22,100 nucleotides of DNA from Patescibacteria group bacterium UBA661 (GCA_002299465.1 DBNX01000003.1:1-22100); one strand, 5' to 3'. Positions 8,293 through 16,377 are shown, counted from the first letter of the stretch. Translations and numbers: made by a program. Notes: generated from the sequence alone by a model not told the origin.

Positions 8293-9228
8293 ATGAAACT
8301 ATTCTTTGCGGTCGTCGTTGACTTAGCAGAGTTTGTTTGGGGGTTTTTAAGACCAAAAAAATCGGAAACTAAACTACTGGAGTTATCGCCAGTAGTGGAT
8401 AAAGATCAAGAGCCGGTAAGACTGGAAACAGTTAAATTACTCGAAACAGAAAAAAATTCGTCTGCTACCAATCCAAAATTATTACCGGCAGTAAGCCAAA
8501 ATAAGGAAGACGATTTGGCAGCGACACCAATCAGCTTATCACCCGAAACAGAAAAAAGTCCGGTGGTGAATAATCCAATCGGTTATCAGGTGACGGCTTT
8601 TTGTATTGATGATGCCACCAGAGTTTTGCAACGCCCGCTGGTGGCTTTTGACACAATGGTTGGGGTTTTACCTTACGGGACTAAGGTTAATTTGCTGACT
8701 TACGAAGGTCGGTTTGCGTTGATTGAACATGCAACCGTCTCTGGTTGGGTACCTAAAGATAATTTGGTCTTAAAAGCTGAGGATATTTACCCTACGTTTC
8801 GACACGGCGAGTGTTATTTGTCTGATCATTCCGAAACGGTAAAAATGCGTCGGTGCACTAAAGATGAGTTTTTGGGGCAAGAATTATTTTTACCACTACA
8901 ATCCAATGAACTGGTTTCGTATCGTCTTAAAGAAGCTGGTTTAACTTTGCCCGGGACTACCGAACGGCCGCGTCTACCGGGTCGGTGGCACGAACTGTGG
9001 CGTGGTAAGCGAGGGGTGGTGATGGGTTTGAGTCCACGCACCGGAGCCGTGATGGAGGGTTATAATGATACGTATGAACCATTTTTGGCTTACGTGAAAG
9101 CGGTCGCACCAACCGAGACAATTACGATTGAAACAGTTGGTTTGACTGAAGATGGAGTTTATGAGGAATTAGTCTGGCCTAAGTCAAAGTGGGTAGAATA
9201 TCGACCGGTTTTTATCAGCTTTTCGTAA
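8293..9228 (+). CDS. SH3-domain protein, unknown function
   Basis: 311 residues. The first 19 residues are hydrophobic with an acidic residue and could be a weak membrane anchor. Residues 22-95 are charged, Pro/Ser/Lys-rich and probably disordered. Residues about 100-160 fit a bacterial SH3 domain (VLPYGTKVNLLTYEGRFALI, then GWVPKDNL), which in envelope proteins often binds peptidoglycan. The C-terminal 140 residues are not recognised; Cys174, Cys188, His233 and several Trp are present, but no clear NlpC/P60 or CHAP catalytic pattern. It starts 3 bp after the bactofilin-like gene, so the two products may act together at the cell surface. Confidence 0.75.
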   Translation: MKLFFAVVVDLAEFVWGFLRPKKSETKLLELSPVVDKDQEPVRLETVKLLETEKNSSATNPKLLPAVSQNKEDDLAATPISLSPETEKSPVVNNPIGYQVTAFCIDDATRVLQRPLVAFDTMVGVLPYGTKVNLLTYEGRFALIEHATVSGWVPKDNLVLKAEDIYPTFRHGECYLSDHSETVKMRRCTKDEFLGQELFLPLQSNELVSYRLKEAGLTLPGTTERPRLPGRWHELWRGKRGVVMGLSPRTGAVMEGYNDTYEPFLAYVKAVAPTETITIETVGLTEDGVYEELVWPKSKWVEYRPVFISFS

Positions 9229-9264
9229 AGAACCACATTTGTCAGTTATTAGCATCAGCCAATT

Positions 9265-9966
9265 ATGATTGAGAAAACAAAACAAAGGGTAGCTTTTTTT
9301 GATATCGACGGAACTATTTTTCGCTCCAGTCTTTTGATTGAATTGGTGGAGGCGTTGGTGCGGGCAGAGGTTTTTCCGGTGGCAGCGGCGGAGGGTTATA
9401 AAAGTGAGTACGAGGCGTGGTGGAATCGAGAAGGAACTTACGAGGCCTACATTGAGGCGGTAATTAAGACTTATCTACATCACATCAAGGGCGTGCATTA
9501 TGGTGTTTTGGCCGATGTGGGGCGGGGAGTGGTGGCGGTGCAGCGACGACGGGTTTATCGTTACACTAGAGATTTGGTGCAAAAATTAAAACGCGAGGGT
9601 TATTATTTGATAGCAATATCACAGTCACCTAAAACCGTCTTAGATGATTTTTGTGTGCAGTACGGATTTGATAAGGTTTATGGTCGAGTCTATGAGCTGG
9701 GTCCGCAGGATTGTTTTACTGGCGTGGTAGTTGACGAACATTTAATTCGCAACAAAGCTGCGATTGTAAATCGTGTTTTTGATCGTAACTCAGAATTAAC
9801 CAGACAGGAGTCGATTGCCGTGGGTGATACCGACGGTGACATCCCGCTTTTAGAGTCAGTGGAAAATCCAATTTGTTTTAACCCCAATCAGACCTTGTAT
9901 CAACACGCCAAGCTCAGGCACTGGGAAGTGGTCGTGGAGCGTAAAGACGTTATTTATTTTCTGTAA
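9265..9966 (+). CDS. HAD-superfamily (subfamily IB, SerB-like) hydrolase
   Basis: 233 residues. Motif I FFDIDGT has Asp13 (nucleophile) and Asp15; motif II is AISQSP with Ser119; the motif III Lys is Lys164 in NKAAIV; motif IV is VGDTDGDIPLL with Asp188 and Asp192. A helical cap lies between motif I and motif II (about 20-95), as in HAD-IB enzymes such as phosphoserine phosphatase. It is a probable cytoplasmic Mg-dependent phosphatase; the substrate is not determined. Most HAD-IB neighbours act on phosphoserine, lysophosphatidate or similar. It ends 13 bp from the stop of the convergent MFS gene, with no terminator between. Confidence 0.88.
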   Translation: MIEKTKQRVAFFDIDGTIFRSSLLIELVEALVRAEVFPVAAAEGYKSEYEAWWNREGTYEAYIEAVIKTYLHHIKGVHYGVLADVGRGVVAVQRRRVYRYTRDLVQKLKREGYYLIAISQSPKTVLDDFCVQYGFDKVYGRVYELGPQDCFTGVVVDEHLIRNKAAIVNRVFDRNSELTRQESIAVGDTDGDIPLLESVENPICFNPNQTLYQHAKLRHWEVVVERKDVIYFL

Positions 9967-9979
9967 GGTAAGTGGAGAT

Positions 9980-11176
9980 TTATCTAGTGTCGGTGAGGAA
10001 TGAGGTGAAAAAGACACCAGCTGCCATAAAGGCGGCTAAGACCAGGAAGATGAAAGGAAAGGGAAGGAAGAAAAGTGAGATGCTACCGACCAAGGCGCCG
10101 AGTAGGTTAGCTAAAGGGCGAGTCAGTCGGAAAAAACTAATCAGGGTGGATTGACGGTTGTTTACTTTTTTGAAGAAATAACTTTCGGTAGTAACTTCAA
10201 CTAAACTAGCGCCAATGCGGCTTATGAACATAAGAATCATCCAAGCCACAACTCCGTAGGTGACAAAAAAAGAAGCGCTCGCCATCGTGAGAGCCAGTAT
10301 CACAAAACCCAATGCCATCATTTCTTTTTCACCGAAGTGACGATCCGCCAAAAACCCAATCGGATATTCAAAAATTACAAAAGCGAGTAATCCAGCGGCA
10401 ATAATGAGACTGATGGTCTGCCAATCAAAACCAATCACTGTGGCTAGATAGAGCGGAATATAAATTACTGCCCAAGTGTAGAAGAATTGCAGGAGAAATT
10501 GGGCACTGAGGACAATGCGAATGTCGGAGTTTTGATACGCTTGCTGAAGCATATCCCGGAGTCTGACGGTTTCGTAAACTGGGTCTGAAAAGTGACGAAA
10601 TCTGGCTATGATGAGCATCGTGAGCAGTAAGCCGACAGCGGCGCCTACGTAATAAACACGTTCGAGGTTGTTTTCTGGACCAATGATGTAGCCCATAGCT
10701 AGTGGTGACACTAAAGCCGCTCCCGCCATCAGGGTAAGGATTAAACCTCGTTGTCTACCCGTACCTCCCTCGTTTTTACCAATGAGAGTTTCAAGAAAGA
10801 TGTCGATGTTTAAAAATACTTGGGGGGTTAGGGCTAGGTAAGCAATGAAGGCAATGACCGTGAGACTGGCGGTATAAGCACCACCGAGTAAAACCAGTGA
10901 TACAGTGATAGCCAAAACCAATGCCAACATCGTAGCGACATTACCAAGCTGACGTAAGATGCGGGGCAGGATTAAAGTCACAGCGATCGCAAAGGCGGCA
11001 CCGATTGAGTACAGGAGTCCCACGGTTTCGGCGCTTACGAAACGCTCCATGTAAGTAGAACTACTGTAAGCCGTGACGAGCGCTTGAAAAGTAAAAATAA
11101 TGGAAGCCAGGTACACCAGTGCGTAGGTGATCGGAGCCGGCTCTTGTTTTAGGTAGAGGTGACGATAAAAATCCAT
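9980..11176 (-). CDS. Major facilitator superfamily (MFS) permease
   Basis: 398 residues with about twelve membrane segments in two halves. The N-terminal half includes the IYSIGAAFAIAVTLILPRIL helices; the centre (about 190-215) is a polar loop with RFRHFSDPVYETVRLRD; the second half contains EYPIGFLADRHFGEKEMMALG, resembling the MFS loop 8-9 signature. It probably exports or imports a small solute driven by the proton gradient; no substrate can be named. The start codon lies inside a 16-bp inverted repeat (see 11165-11202). It is preceded by RNase J on the same strand with a 59-bp gap. Confidence 0.88.
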   Translation of the reverse strand: MDFYRHLYLKQEPAPITYALVYLASIIFTFQALVTAYSSSTYMERFVSAETVGLLYSIGAAFAIAVTLILPRILRQLGNVATMLALVLAITVSLVLLGGAYTASLTVIAFIAYLALTPQVFLNIDIFLETLIGKNEGGTGRQRGLILTLMAGAALVSPLAMGYIIGPENNLERVYYVGAAVGLLLTMLIIARFRHFSDPVYETVRLRDMLQQAYQNSDIRIVLSAQFLLQFFYTWAVIYIPLYLATVIGFDWQTISLIIAAGLLAFVIFEYPIGFLADRHFGEKEMMALGFVILALTMASASFFVTYGVVAWMILMFISRIGASLVEVTTESYFFKKVNNRQSTLISFFRLTRPLANLLGALVGSISLFFLPFPFIFLVLAAFMAAGVFFTSFLTDTR

Positions 11177-11202
11177 AGTAGTAGTTTACTATGGATTTTT
11201 AT
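11165..11202 (-). terminator. 16-bp hairpin overlapping the MFS start codon
   Basis: ATAAAAATCCATAGTA (11165-11180) and TACTATGGATTTTTAT (11187-11202) are exact reverse complements with a 6-nt loop. The AAAAA/TTTTT flanks give the A-tract/U-tract shape of a bidirectional intrinsic terminator, located after the RNase J stop. On the minus strand the MFS ATG (11174-11176) lies inside the 3' arm, so the same structure would also hide the start codon. Confidence 0.6.
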
Positions 11203-11235
11203 TAATACTGCTTTTGGACGTTGGTAAGTTGGTAA

Positions 11236-13158
11236 CTAGATACCAATCAGAACCGGAATCACCATCGGGTTTTTTTGGGTGCGCTGTAAGAGGAAGGCGC
11301 TGATGGTGTCGGTGAGCTTGTCTTTTACCACATCGAGATCAATGGGATTCATCCGTTCGGTCTCTTTCTCGACGGTGCGTTTAATGAGGACGCGGGCTTC
11401 GGCCAGTAACTGCTGATTTTCACGCAAGTAAATGAAACCGCGAGAGATAATGTCTGGAGACTTGCGGAGTTTACCGTTTTTACTACTGACCGTAGCGATA
11501 ATGACAAACATCCCATCTTGGGCGAGGGTCATCCGGTCGCGGATGACAACGTCTTGCTTAGTGCCGACTGTGAAGCCGTCTACGAAGACTAATTCGGAAG
11601 GTATTTTCATTGGTTGGCGTATGATTTCGGTGCCGTTGACAATATCGATGATGGTACCGTTATCGGGCACAACAATATTCTCGCGCGGGAAGCCGTTTTC
11701 AATAGCGGCATACATATGACTCTTGAGATGGAAGTGGTGTCCGTGAACCGGTACAAAAAACTTTGGTTTTACCGTTTGGTGTATCCAAACCAGTTCGCCG
11801 GCATTGCCGTGACCAGAAGAGTGCACGTGAGACCCTTTGTAATTTATAACTTTAACGTTTTTGCGGTAGATGTTGTCTTTAAGGATTTGGACAGCAATCT
11901 CGTTGCCGGGAATGATGGAAGAAGAGAGAACTACCGTATCGCGTTCATTGAGCGTGATGTTTTTGTGTTTGTCGGTAGCCATTCGCATCAGGGCGGCAAA
12001 TTCTTCACCCTGCGCGCCAGTTGAAAGAATAACGATTTTATCATTCGGATAATCAGCCATATCTTGGGCGCCGATGAAGGTCTTGGGGTCGACCTCAAGG
12101 AGCTTGGCTTGGATAGCAATGTCGATATTAGTCTTGATGCTGCGACCTTCCATAACGACTTTTTTGCCTAGACTTTCACAAGTCTTGATGACGTTTATCA
12201 GGCGGTCGAATTGGGAGGCAAAAGTGCCGATAATCAGGCGACCAGTGGCAGATTTTATGATGTTTTCGAGAGTTTCGTAAACCTTTTCTTCCGAAGCCGA
12301 AAAGCCCTCACGGTCAGCATTCGTGGAATCACAAAGTAAAACCAAATTTTTGTTTTGACCAACTTTTTCCCAAGACTCTCGCTCCTCCACGACTACTTTG
12401 CCGTCTTCGTGAACTAGTTTGATGTCACCAGTGATAACCACATCGCCGTGTCTAGTCTCCACAGAAACACCCATCGCGTCAGGAATTGAGTGGGTGACGG
12501 GAAAAGTTTTTACTCGAGTCGTACCGACAGTGAAAGATTCACCCTCTTTGATGACATTCATTTTGACTGGCTCCATATGCGGGAACTCGTCTTGACGCTT
12601 GAGGATCATCAGTGAAGTCAGGTATTGGGTGTAGATGGGTGGATTGCCAATTCGTTCAATGATGAATGGAATACCGCCAATGTGATCAAGGTGGCCATGG
12701 GTAATCACGAGCGCGCGGATTTTGTGACGGCGTTCTTCTAGGTACTGAGTGTTGGGCAGAATGTAGTTGATACCAGGAGCATTACTCTCTTCCGTCACAA
12801 ACTGAAAGCCAGCGTCAATAACGATGATGTCATCTTTGTTTTCAACAATAATCATATTGCGACCAATTTCTTCCACGCCAGAAACCGGAATGATGCGAAC
12901 AGTATTTTCATCAGTCACTTCCGGAATAACCGGGTGTCTGTCGGTCGTTACTGACATTCGATGTGTCAAAGTGGGTGCGGTAGTAGCGCGCCGTCTTTGC
13001 GGGTGGGTACGTTTAGATCGACTAACACCGCCCGGACGACGGTTAGGGCCAGTGGTTGGGGTGGTTCGGGTCGGGTTAGTGCCCCGCGTGTGAGGACGCT
13101 GTCTGTAAGCTTCGGTTCGGGTGCTTCGGGTTGGGTTGTGGTTTGGTGTCGGATTCAT
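11236..13158 (-). CDS. rnj: Ribonuclease J
   Basis: 640 residues. RNase J is a metallo-beta-lactamase/beta-CASP nuclease that matures and degrades RNA (5'-3' exonuclease and endonuclease). VITHGHLDHIGG (about 151-162) holds the first zinc ligands, and GHHFHLKSHM and GSHVHSSGHGNAGE near 450-475 complete the beta-CASP and metal motifs. The C-terminal RNase J domain (about 545-640) is present. The first 70 residues are an unusual Arg/Thr/Pro-rich basic tail, probably disordered; the conserved core begins near residue 85, and the usual family length is about 555. It follows the peptide-binding protein gene by 38 bp. Confidence 0.96.
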   Translation of the reverse strand: MNPTPNHNPTRSTRTEAYRQRPHTRGTNPTRTTPTTGPNRRPGGVSRSKRTHPQRRRATTAPTLTHRMSVTTDRHPVIPEVTDENTVRIIPVSGVEEIGRNMIIVENKDDIIVIDAGFQFVTEESNAPGINYILPNTQYLEERRHKIRALVITHGHLDHIGGIPFIIERIGNPPIYTQYLTSLMILKRQDEFPHMEPVKMNVIKEGESFTVGTTRVKTFPVTHSIPDAMGVSVETRHGDVVITGDIKLVHEDGKVVVEERESWEKVGQNKNLVLLCDSTNADREGFSASEEKVYETLENIIKSATGRLIIGTFASQFDRLINVIKTCESLGKKVVMEGRSIKTNIDIAIQAKLLEVDPKTFIGAQDMADYPNDKIVILSTGAQGEEFAALMRMATDKHKNITLNERDTVVLSSSIIPGNEIAVQILKDNIYRKNVKVINYKGSHVHSSGHGNAGELVWIHQTVKPKFFVPVHGHHFHLKSHMYAAIENGFPRENIVVPDNGTIIDIVNGTEIIRQPMKIPSELVFVDGFTVGTKQDVVIRDRMTLAQDGMFVIIATVSSKNGKLRKSPDIISRGFIYLRENQQLLAEARVLIKRTVEKETERMNPIDLDVVKDKLTDTISAFLLQRTQKNPMVIPVLIGI

Positions 13159-13196
13159 AAGAATGCAGTAATTTAATTTGTTAGGTAAATGTATAA

Positions 13197-14912
13197 CTAT
13201 CTTGTAAACAAAGGCCAGACGTACTCAGTGCGGGCGTACCACTCGGTGATGTTCATAAAACGATCAGACGGGCGACCAAGGGCAGTCAGCGGAGCGGGCT
13301 TGATTCGATTATCGATCACGTAAACCAAACTTGGTGCGTAAAGAAATATCGCGGGTACTTCAGCTGTGATTATGGCAGCGGCTTCAAGTTGTTTTTCAGT
13401 AATGACTGAGGTGTCGGTACTCGCACGAGCTTCGCCGAGCAGTCTATCGACAGTGACGTTTGTGTACTGAGCGATATTTAAAGCTGGGTCGTCTCGCTGA
13501 GAAGAGTGCCAGAAAGGATATAAATCCTGACTGCGGTTTAGGTCAATTCCAAACAAAAGTGTCTGGAAATCACGGGTGCGGATAACCGACTGCACTAAGC
13601 CGGTTTGTTCGTATTGTTCTACCTGTACTTCAACGCCGATATCTCGCCACCAGCCAGCAACCAGTTGGGCGGTGCGCTCAAATTGTGGTGAGTTTCCGGT
13701 ACGGATAGTGACAGACAAAGTCTCAGCACCATCACCCAGTCTTTTTTGCCAAAGACCAGCCTCATTTCGTACCCAACCACCAGCCGTCAGGATATCGACA
13801 GCGGTGGTAGCGGTGTTTAGTACAGCTTCCTCAGATTCTAGCGTAGATTTAAGCGGGACGGTAGGTGTGGTGATGGGGACACCGTAGCCGGCTAAAACTT
13901 GATTTACTAGTTCCTCTCGGTTTATGGCGGCACTTAAGGCCTCTCGGGCAGCCAAATCACGGAGAGCAGGGGAGCGATTTTGGTTGATAAAGATAGCAAA
14001 CACGCGCGGGAGGGGGGTGGTAAGGGTTTGGTATTTGGCACTATCGAGAGTAGCGATGCGGGCGGTGGGTAAAAAAATCGTAGCGTCTATATTGCCTTGA
14101 AGCAGTGCTGTTTCTAATTCTGTTTCGTTTTGATAAAACAATAGTTCGATATGAGCTAGATTGGGTTCTCTGTTTAAGTACGGAGAAGGACTAAGTAGGT
14201 AGCCGCTGATTAAACCACTGTCGTTGCGAGTCACTCTTTCAATCATAAATGGTCCAGAACCGACGGGTTCAGTGTTGTATTGGCTGAAAGGTAGTTGTTC
14301 CGTGGGTAAGCGACTCCAAATATGACTAGGAAGAATCCCGACGGTAAGGTTTTCGATAAAAGGATAATATGGCTGGTTTAATGTTATGTGGAGACGGTAC
14401 TCGTCCATCAGCTCGATTAGAGCATCATTCCAGTTACCTCGTAAGGGACTTTTCAAATCAGGATTTTTGATAAGATTTAAAGTGAAAACCACGTCATGAG
14501 CGGTTAGCGGTGTCCCGTCATGGAAACGCACATCACGGCGGATATTGATTTCGTAAGTAACCCCGTCTTCCAGAAGAGTTATTGACTCAGCAATATCTGG
14601 GACTAATTCACCATTAGTATCAATTCTCATCAAGCCACTGTAAACCAAGCTAACCGTGTCTTGATCGGCGCGAGTGAGTGCTAGTACCGGATTAACGAAA
14701 CGAGGGATACCAACAATGCCTTCACGCAAAGTGCCGCCCGGACTGGGGGTGTTGAGTACATAACTTTGATTTAATTCAAGAATATAGAGAATGCCACTAA
14801 CCAGCACAAGCGCAAGGAGAGCTCTCAGAATAAGACGATCGCTGAGCTTGGGGTGTTCAATGAGACCGAAGAAACGGTCCATAAGACGGCGACGAGGATG
14901 GGGTAATTGCAT
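13197..14912 (-). CDS. Peptide ABC transporter substrate-binding protein (SBP family 5)
   Basis: 571 residues. A basic N-terminus (PHPRRRLMDRFF) is followed by a membrane helix (about 27-46) instead of a lipobox, so it is anchored rather than a lipoprotein. SBP_bac_5 features follow: GGTLREGIVGIPRFVNPVL, the LVYSGLMRID segment, and VRFHDGTPLTAHDVVFTL, the family signature. It would bind oligopeptides outside the cell. No permease or ATPase gene is next to it, so partners must be encoded elsewhere or it acts alone. An internal ATG at 14882 is an alternative start. secG lies upstream, 116 bp away. Confidence 0.92.
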   Translation of the reverse strand: MQLPHPRRRLMDRFFGLIEHPKLSDRLILRALLALVLVSGILYILELNQSYVLNTPSPGGTLREGIVGIPRFVNPVLALTRADQDTVSLVYSGLMRIDTNGELVPDIAESITLLEDGVTYEINIRRDVRFHDGTPLTAHDVVFTLNLIKNPDLKSPLRGNWNDALIELMDEYRLHITLNQPYYPFIENLTVGILPSHIWSRLPTEQLPFSQYNTEPVGSGPFMIERVTRNDSGLISGYLLSPSPYLNREPNLAHIELLFYQNETELETALLQGNIDATIFLPTARIATLDSAKYQTLTTPLPRVFAIFINQNRSPALRDLAAREALSAAINREELVNQVLAGYGVPITTPTVPLKSTLESEEAVLNTATTAVDILTAGGWVRNEAGLWQKRLGDGAETLSVTIRTGNSPQFERTAQLVAGWWRDIGVEVQVEQYEQTGLVQSVIRTRDFQTLLFGIDLNRSQDLYPFWHSSQRDDPALNIAQYTNVTVDRLLGEARASTDTSVITEKQLEAAAIITAEVPAIFLYAPSLVYVIDNRIKPAPLTALGRPSDRFMNITEWYARTEYVWPLFTR

Positions 14913-14962
14913 AGATTACAAAAGTGAAGAGAATGATTTTAGACACCAAACGACTCAATACA

Positions 14963-14974
14963 AAACTTAAGTTT
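14963..14974. promoter_or_regulatory. 12-bp palindrome upstream of the peptide-binding protein gene
   Basis: AAACTTAAGTTT is a perfect palindrome in the 116-bp gap between secG and the binding-protein gene. It could be an operator. A minus-strand TAAAAT lies downstream of it but without a good -35. Chance occurrence in AT-rich DNA is not excluded. Confidence 0.25.
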
Positions 14975-15028
14975 AGTAAAGGTGGCGACCAGCAATTTTT
15001 AGGTTTTTCTATTGGGAATTACAAAACA

Positions 15029-15268
15029 CTAAACCAGCATGTTCAGGAAGGTGGCGAGAACAAAGAGGATAGCAGCACCAATTGAGAACTGAAACAAGAA
15101 AAGCTCCGAGCCGCGACGCTTGTGGAAGGCCGAGCTGAAGTTATCGCCACCAAATGCACCCCCCAGACTTGAACCGCGCTGTTGCAACAAAATGGCGGCA
15201 ATGAGCAGGATTGAGAGGACGATTTGCACATAAGGCAGGGCTGGTTGTATGGTTTGTATAATTTCCAT
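15029..15268 (-). CDS. secG: Preprotein translocase subunit SecG
   Basis: 79 residues, two membrane segments (about 13-28 and 56-76) joined by the characteristic cytoplasmic loop LLQQRGSSLGGAFGGDNFSS. SecG associates with SecYE and assists SecA-driven export. Length matches the family. The predicted -10 box ends only 8 bp before the ATG, so the transcript may be nearly leaderless. The base before ATG is C, one of only two such exceptions here. Confidence 0.95.
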   Translation of the reverse strand: MEIIQTIQPALPYVQIVLSILLIAAILLQQRGSSLGGAFGGDNFSSAFHKRRGSELFLFQFSIGAAILFVLATFLNMLV

Positions 15269-15276
15269 GTCGCCAG

Positions 15277-15305
15277 ATGATATCAGAAATGTTAGTGTCT
15301 AGCAA
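15277..15305 (-). promoter_or_regulatory. secG promoter
   Basis: Minus strand TTGCTA (15300-15305), 17-bp spacer, TATCAT (15277-15282) with an upstream TGA giving an extended -10. Expected start is near 15270, one or two bases before the start codon. Confidence 0.55.
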
Positions 15306-15428
15306 CACGCTGTATTTAGTACTCAGATTTTAGTTATGCTTTTGCTGCTTATTTCTAAAACACAACAAACAGCCGGTAAGCTACTTGGGTTTTGCCGAGG
15401 GAAGACAGGCGCTTCGGCTGAAAATCGA

Positions 15429-15524
15429 CTAGTCGCCCAACTTAAGATCATAAATTACATCGACTTTTAGTTTTTGCGCAATTACTTTCTTTAAGATTTC
15501 TCGGTGTTTAATATCAATTTCTCT
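15429..15524 (-). pseudogene. Orphan coding tail in the +1 frame of the small gene upstream
   Basis: The minus strand reads an open, protein-like stretch of about 31 codons (REIDIKHREILKKVIAQKLK, then VDVIYDLKLGD and TAG at 15429-15431). The frame has a stop just before it and no ATG, GTG or TTG, so it cannot start on its own except at ATT. It abuts the end of the 74-residue reading frame in the +1 frame. It is best explained as the C-terminus of that gene after a frameshift. Confidence 0.45.
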
Positions 15525-15738
15525 CTAGGGTCGGGGCAGCTAACGTTTTGTTTGGAGAGGGATCCATATGCATAGCGGCAAACCATTCTTCGTTAATGGC
15601 AAAAATTGTACAAAATTCACGTTGGCAATTTTCTAACCGCAGGGATTCTTTGGCTTCGGTAAGTTTTTGTGTCATTAAGACACTACCCCAGTTTCGTAGA
15701 GTAGCCACTTCGTCTGCATTGAGTTTAAAAATATTCAT
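15514..15738 (-). CDS. Small hypothetical protein, probably interrupted by a frameshift
   Basis: 74 residues from ATG (15736-15738) to TGA (15514-15516). It starts MNIFKLNADEVATLRNWG and contains a compact, mixed-charge sequence with EEWFAAMHMDPSPNK near the end; it looks like a soluble protein but no family is recognised. The continuation is found one base out of frame (15429-15524), after the run AGAGAGAAATTGA, so the full product may be about 105 residues. There is no Shine-Dalgarno sequence, but T at -1. A TATAAA lies directly before the ATG. An overlapping plus-strand frame of 67 codons looks less protein-like. Confidence 0.5.
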   Translation of the reverse strand: MNIFKLNADEVATLRNWGSVLMTQKLTEAKESLRLENCQREFCTIFAINEEWFAAMHMDPSPNKTLAAPTLERN

Positions 15739-15780
15739 ATTTATAATGTAAAATCCATAAAAATCTCGTTAGTTTTATCA

Positions 15781-15842
15781 GGGGCAGTGTTTTAATTCGA
15801 ATTAAAACACTGCCCCGAGGTTACTAATGTAACATCGGGGCG
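15781..15842 (-). terminator. Two overlapping, mutually exclusive hairpins
   Basis: 15781-15816 is a perfect 36-bp palindrome (18-bp arms, GGGGCAGTG at the outside, TTCGAA at the centre). 15811-15842 is a second hairpin (12-bp core arms 813-824/829-840 with one mismatch, loop TAAT). Both need bases 15813-15816, so only one can form at a time. They lie 14 nt past the stop of the 117-residue membrane protein gene on the minus strand and before the small gene at 15738. They act probably as a terminator; the competition could also work as an attenuator. Confidence 0.5.
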
Positions 15843-15854
15843 AGTAAGATGAGT

Positions 15855-16208
15855 TTAAGGTCGGCGTTTACCGCCAATGGCTGGTGGCTCCATGAAGTCG
15901 TTGGTGTTCCAAGCCTCGGTGTTGTACCTGTCTTGCGCTTGCCGGAAAGCACTTAACTCAGGATTTTCTGTTAGCGGCGGCTGCTCGGTCTGGTGTTTTG
16001 TGTATTCTACAGACTCCTCAACCATAGCTTTTTCGCTTGAAATGAGGAAGATCAGTATGGCGAAGAAGAAAATCGCTACGGCGAGAAACGGCTCCGCGAG
16101 ATTGAACTCACCAAGAACCGTCAAAACAAGACTGACTATGCTACAGACAATCAAGGTAAATATCACCCAAGAAAGGAATCCGTTGACAAATTTACTCCAC
16201 GTTATCAC
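15855..16208 (-). CDS. Small two-helix membrane protein, unknown function
   Basis: 117 residues from a GTG start (16206-16208). Two membrane segments (about 10-32 and 39-56: FLAVAIFFFAILIFLI) are followed by a 60-residue polar, Glu/Pro/Asn-rich cytoplasmic or outer tail ending GGKRRP. No ATG lies upstream in frame before a stop, so GTG is used; T is at -1. A minus-strand promoter candidate lies at 16255-16283. No family recognised. Confidence 0.7.
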   Translation of the reverse strand: MITWSKFVNGFLSWVIFTLIVCSIVSLVLTVLGEFNLAEPFLAVAIFFFAILIFLISSEKAMVEESVEYTKHQTEQPPLTENPELSAFRQAQDRYNTEAWNTNDFMEPPAIGGKRRP

Positions 16209-16254
16209 AGCAAGGCTCCTGGTGTGGTTGGTTGAGGAACTAAAAACCGCTTAA

Positions 16255-16283
16255 TTAATACAACATATACCGAATTAGGTCAA
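16255..16283 (-). promoter_or_regulatory. Promoter for the 117-residue membrane protein
   Basis: Minus strand TTGACC (16278-16283), 17-bp spacer, TATTAA (16255-16260). Expected leader is about 40 nt. Confidence 0.45.
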
Positions 16284-16367
16284 TACACGCGTATGTACCT
16301 GTGTGTCATTCCGGTGACAAGACCACTCTGGCGGTCGCTGTTTTAACTAAGTAGTTGTTAAAACCGA

Positions 16368-16377
16368 GTGTTATAAT
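16368..16377 (+). promoter_or_regulatory. Extended -10 box before the voltage-sensor gene
   Basis: TGTTATAAT is an extended -10 with the perfect hexamer TATAAT at 16372-16377; no -35 is evident at 16-18 bp. Transcription would start near 16384, so the ATG at 16376 is upstream of the transcript and 16388 is the likely start, giving an almost leaderless mRNA. Confidence 0.5.

Noticed and set aside
11614..12024. 136-codon plus-strand frame inside RNase J
   Set aside because: It lies wholly within the conserved nuclease domain on the other strand and resembles no protein.
15381..15428. Possible structured RNA with GCCGA/TCGGC arms downstream of the split gene
   Set aside because: Only 5 bp, a long loop, and no match to tmRNA, SRP RNA or RNase P signatures.
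15548..15751. 67-codon plus-strand frame
   Set aside because: It overlaps the minus-strand 74-codon frame, whose composition is more protein-like and which continues in the +1 frame.
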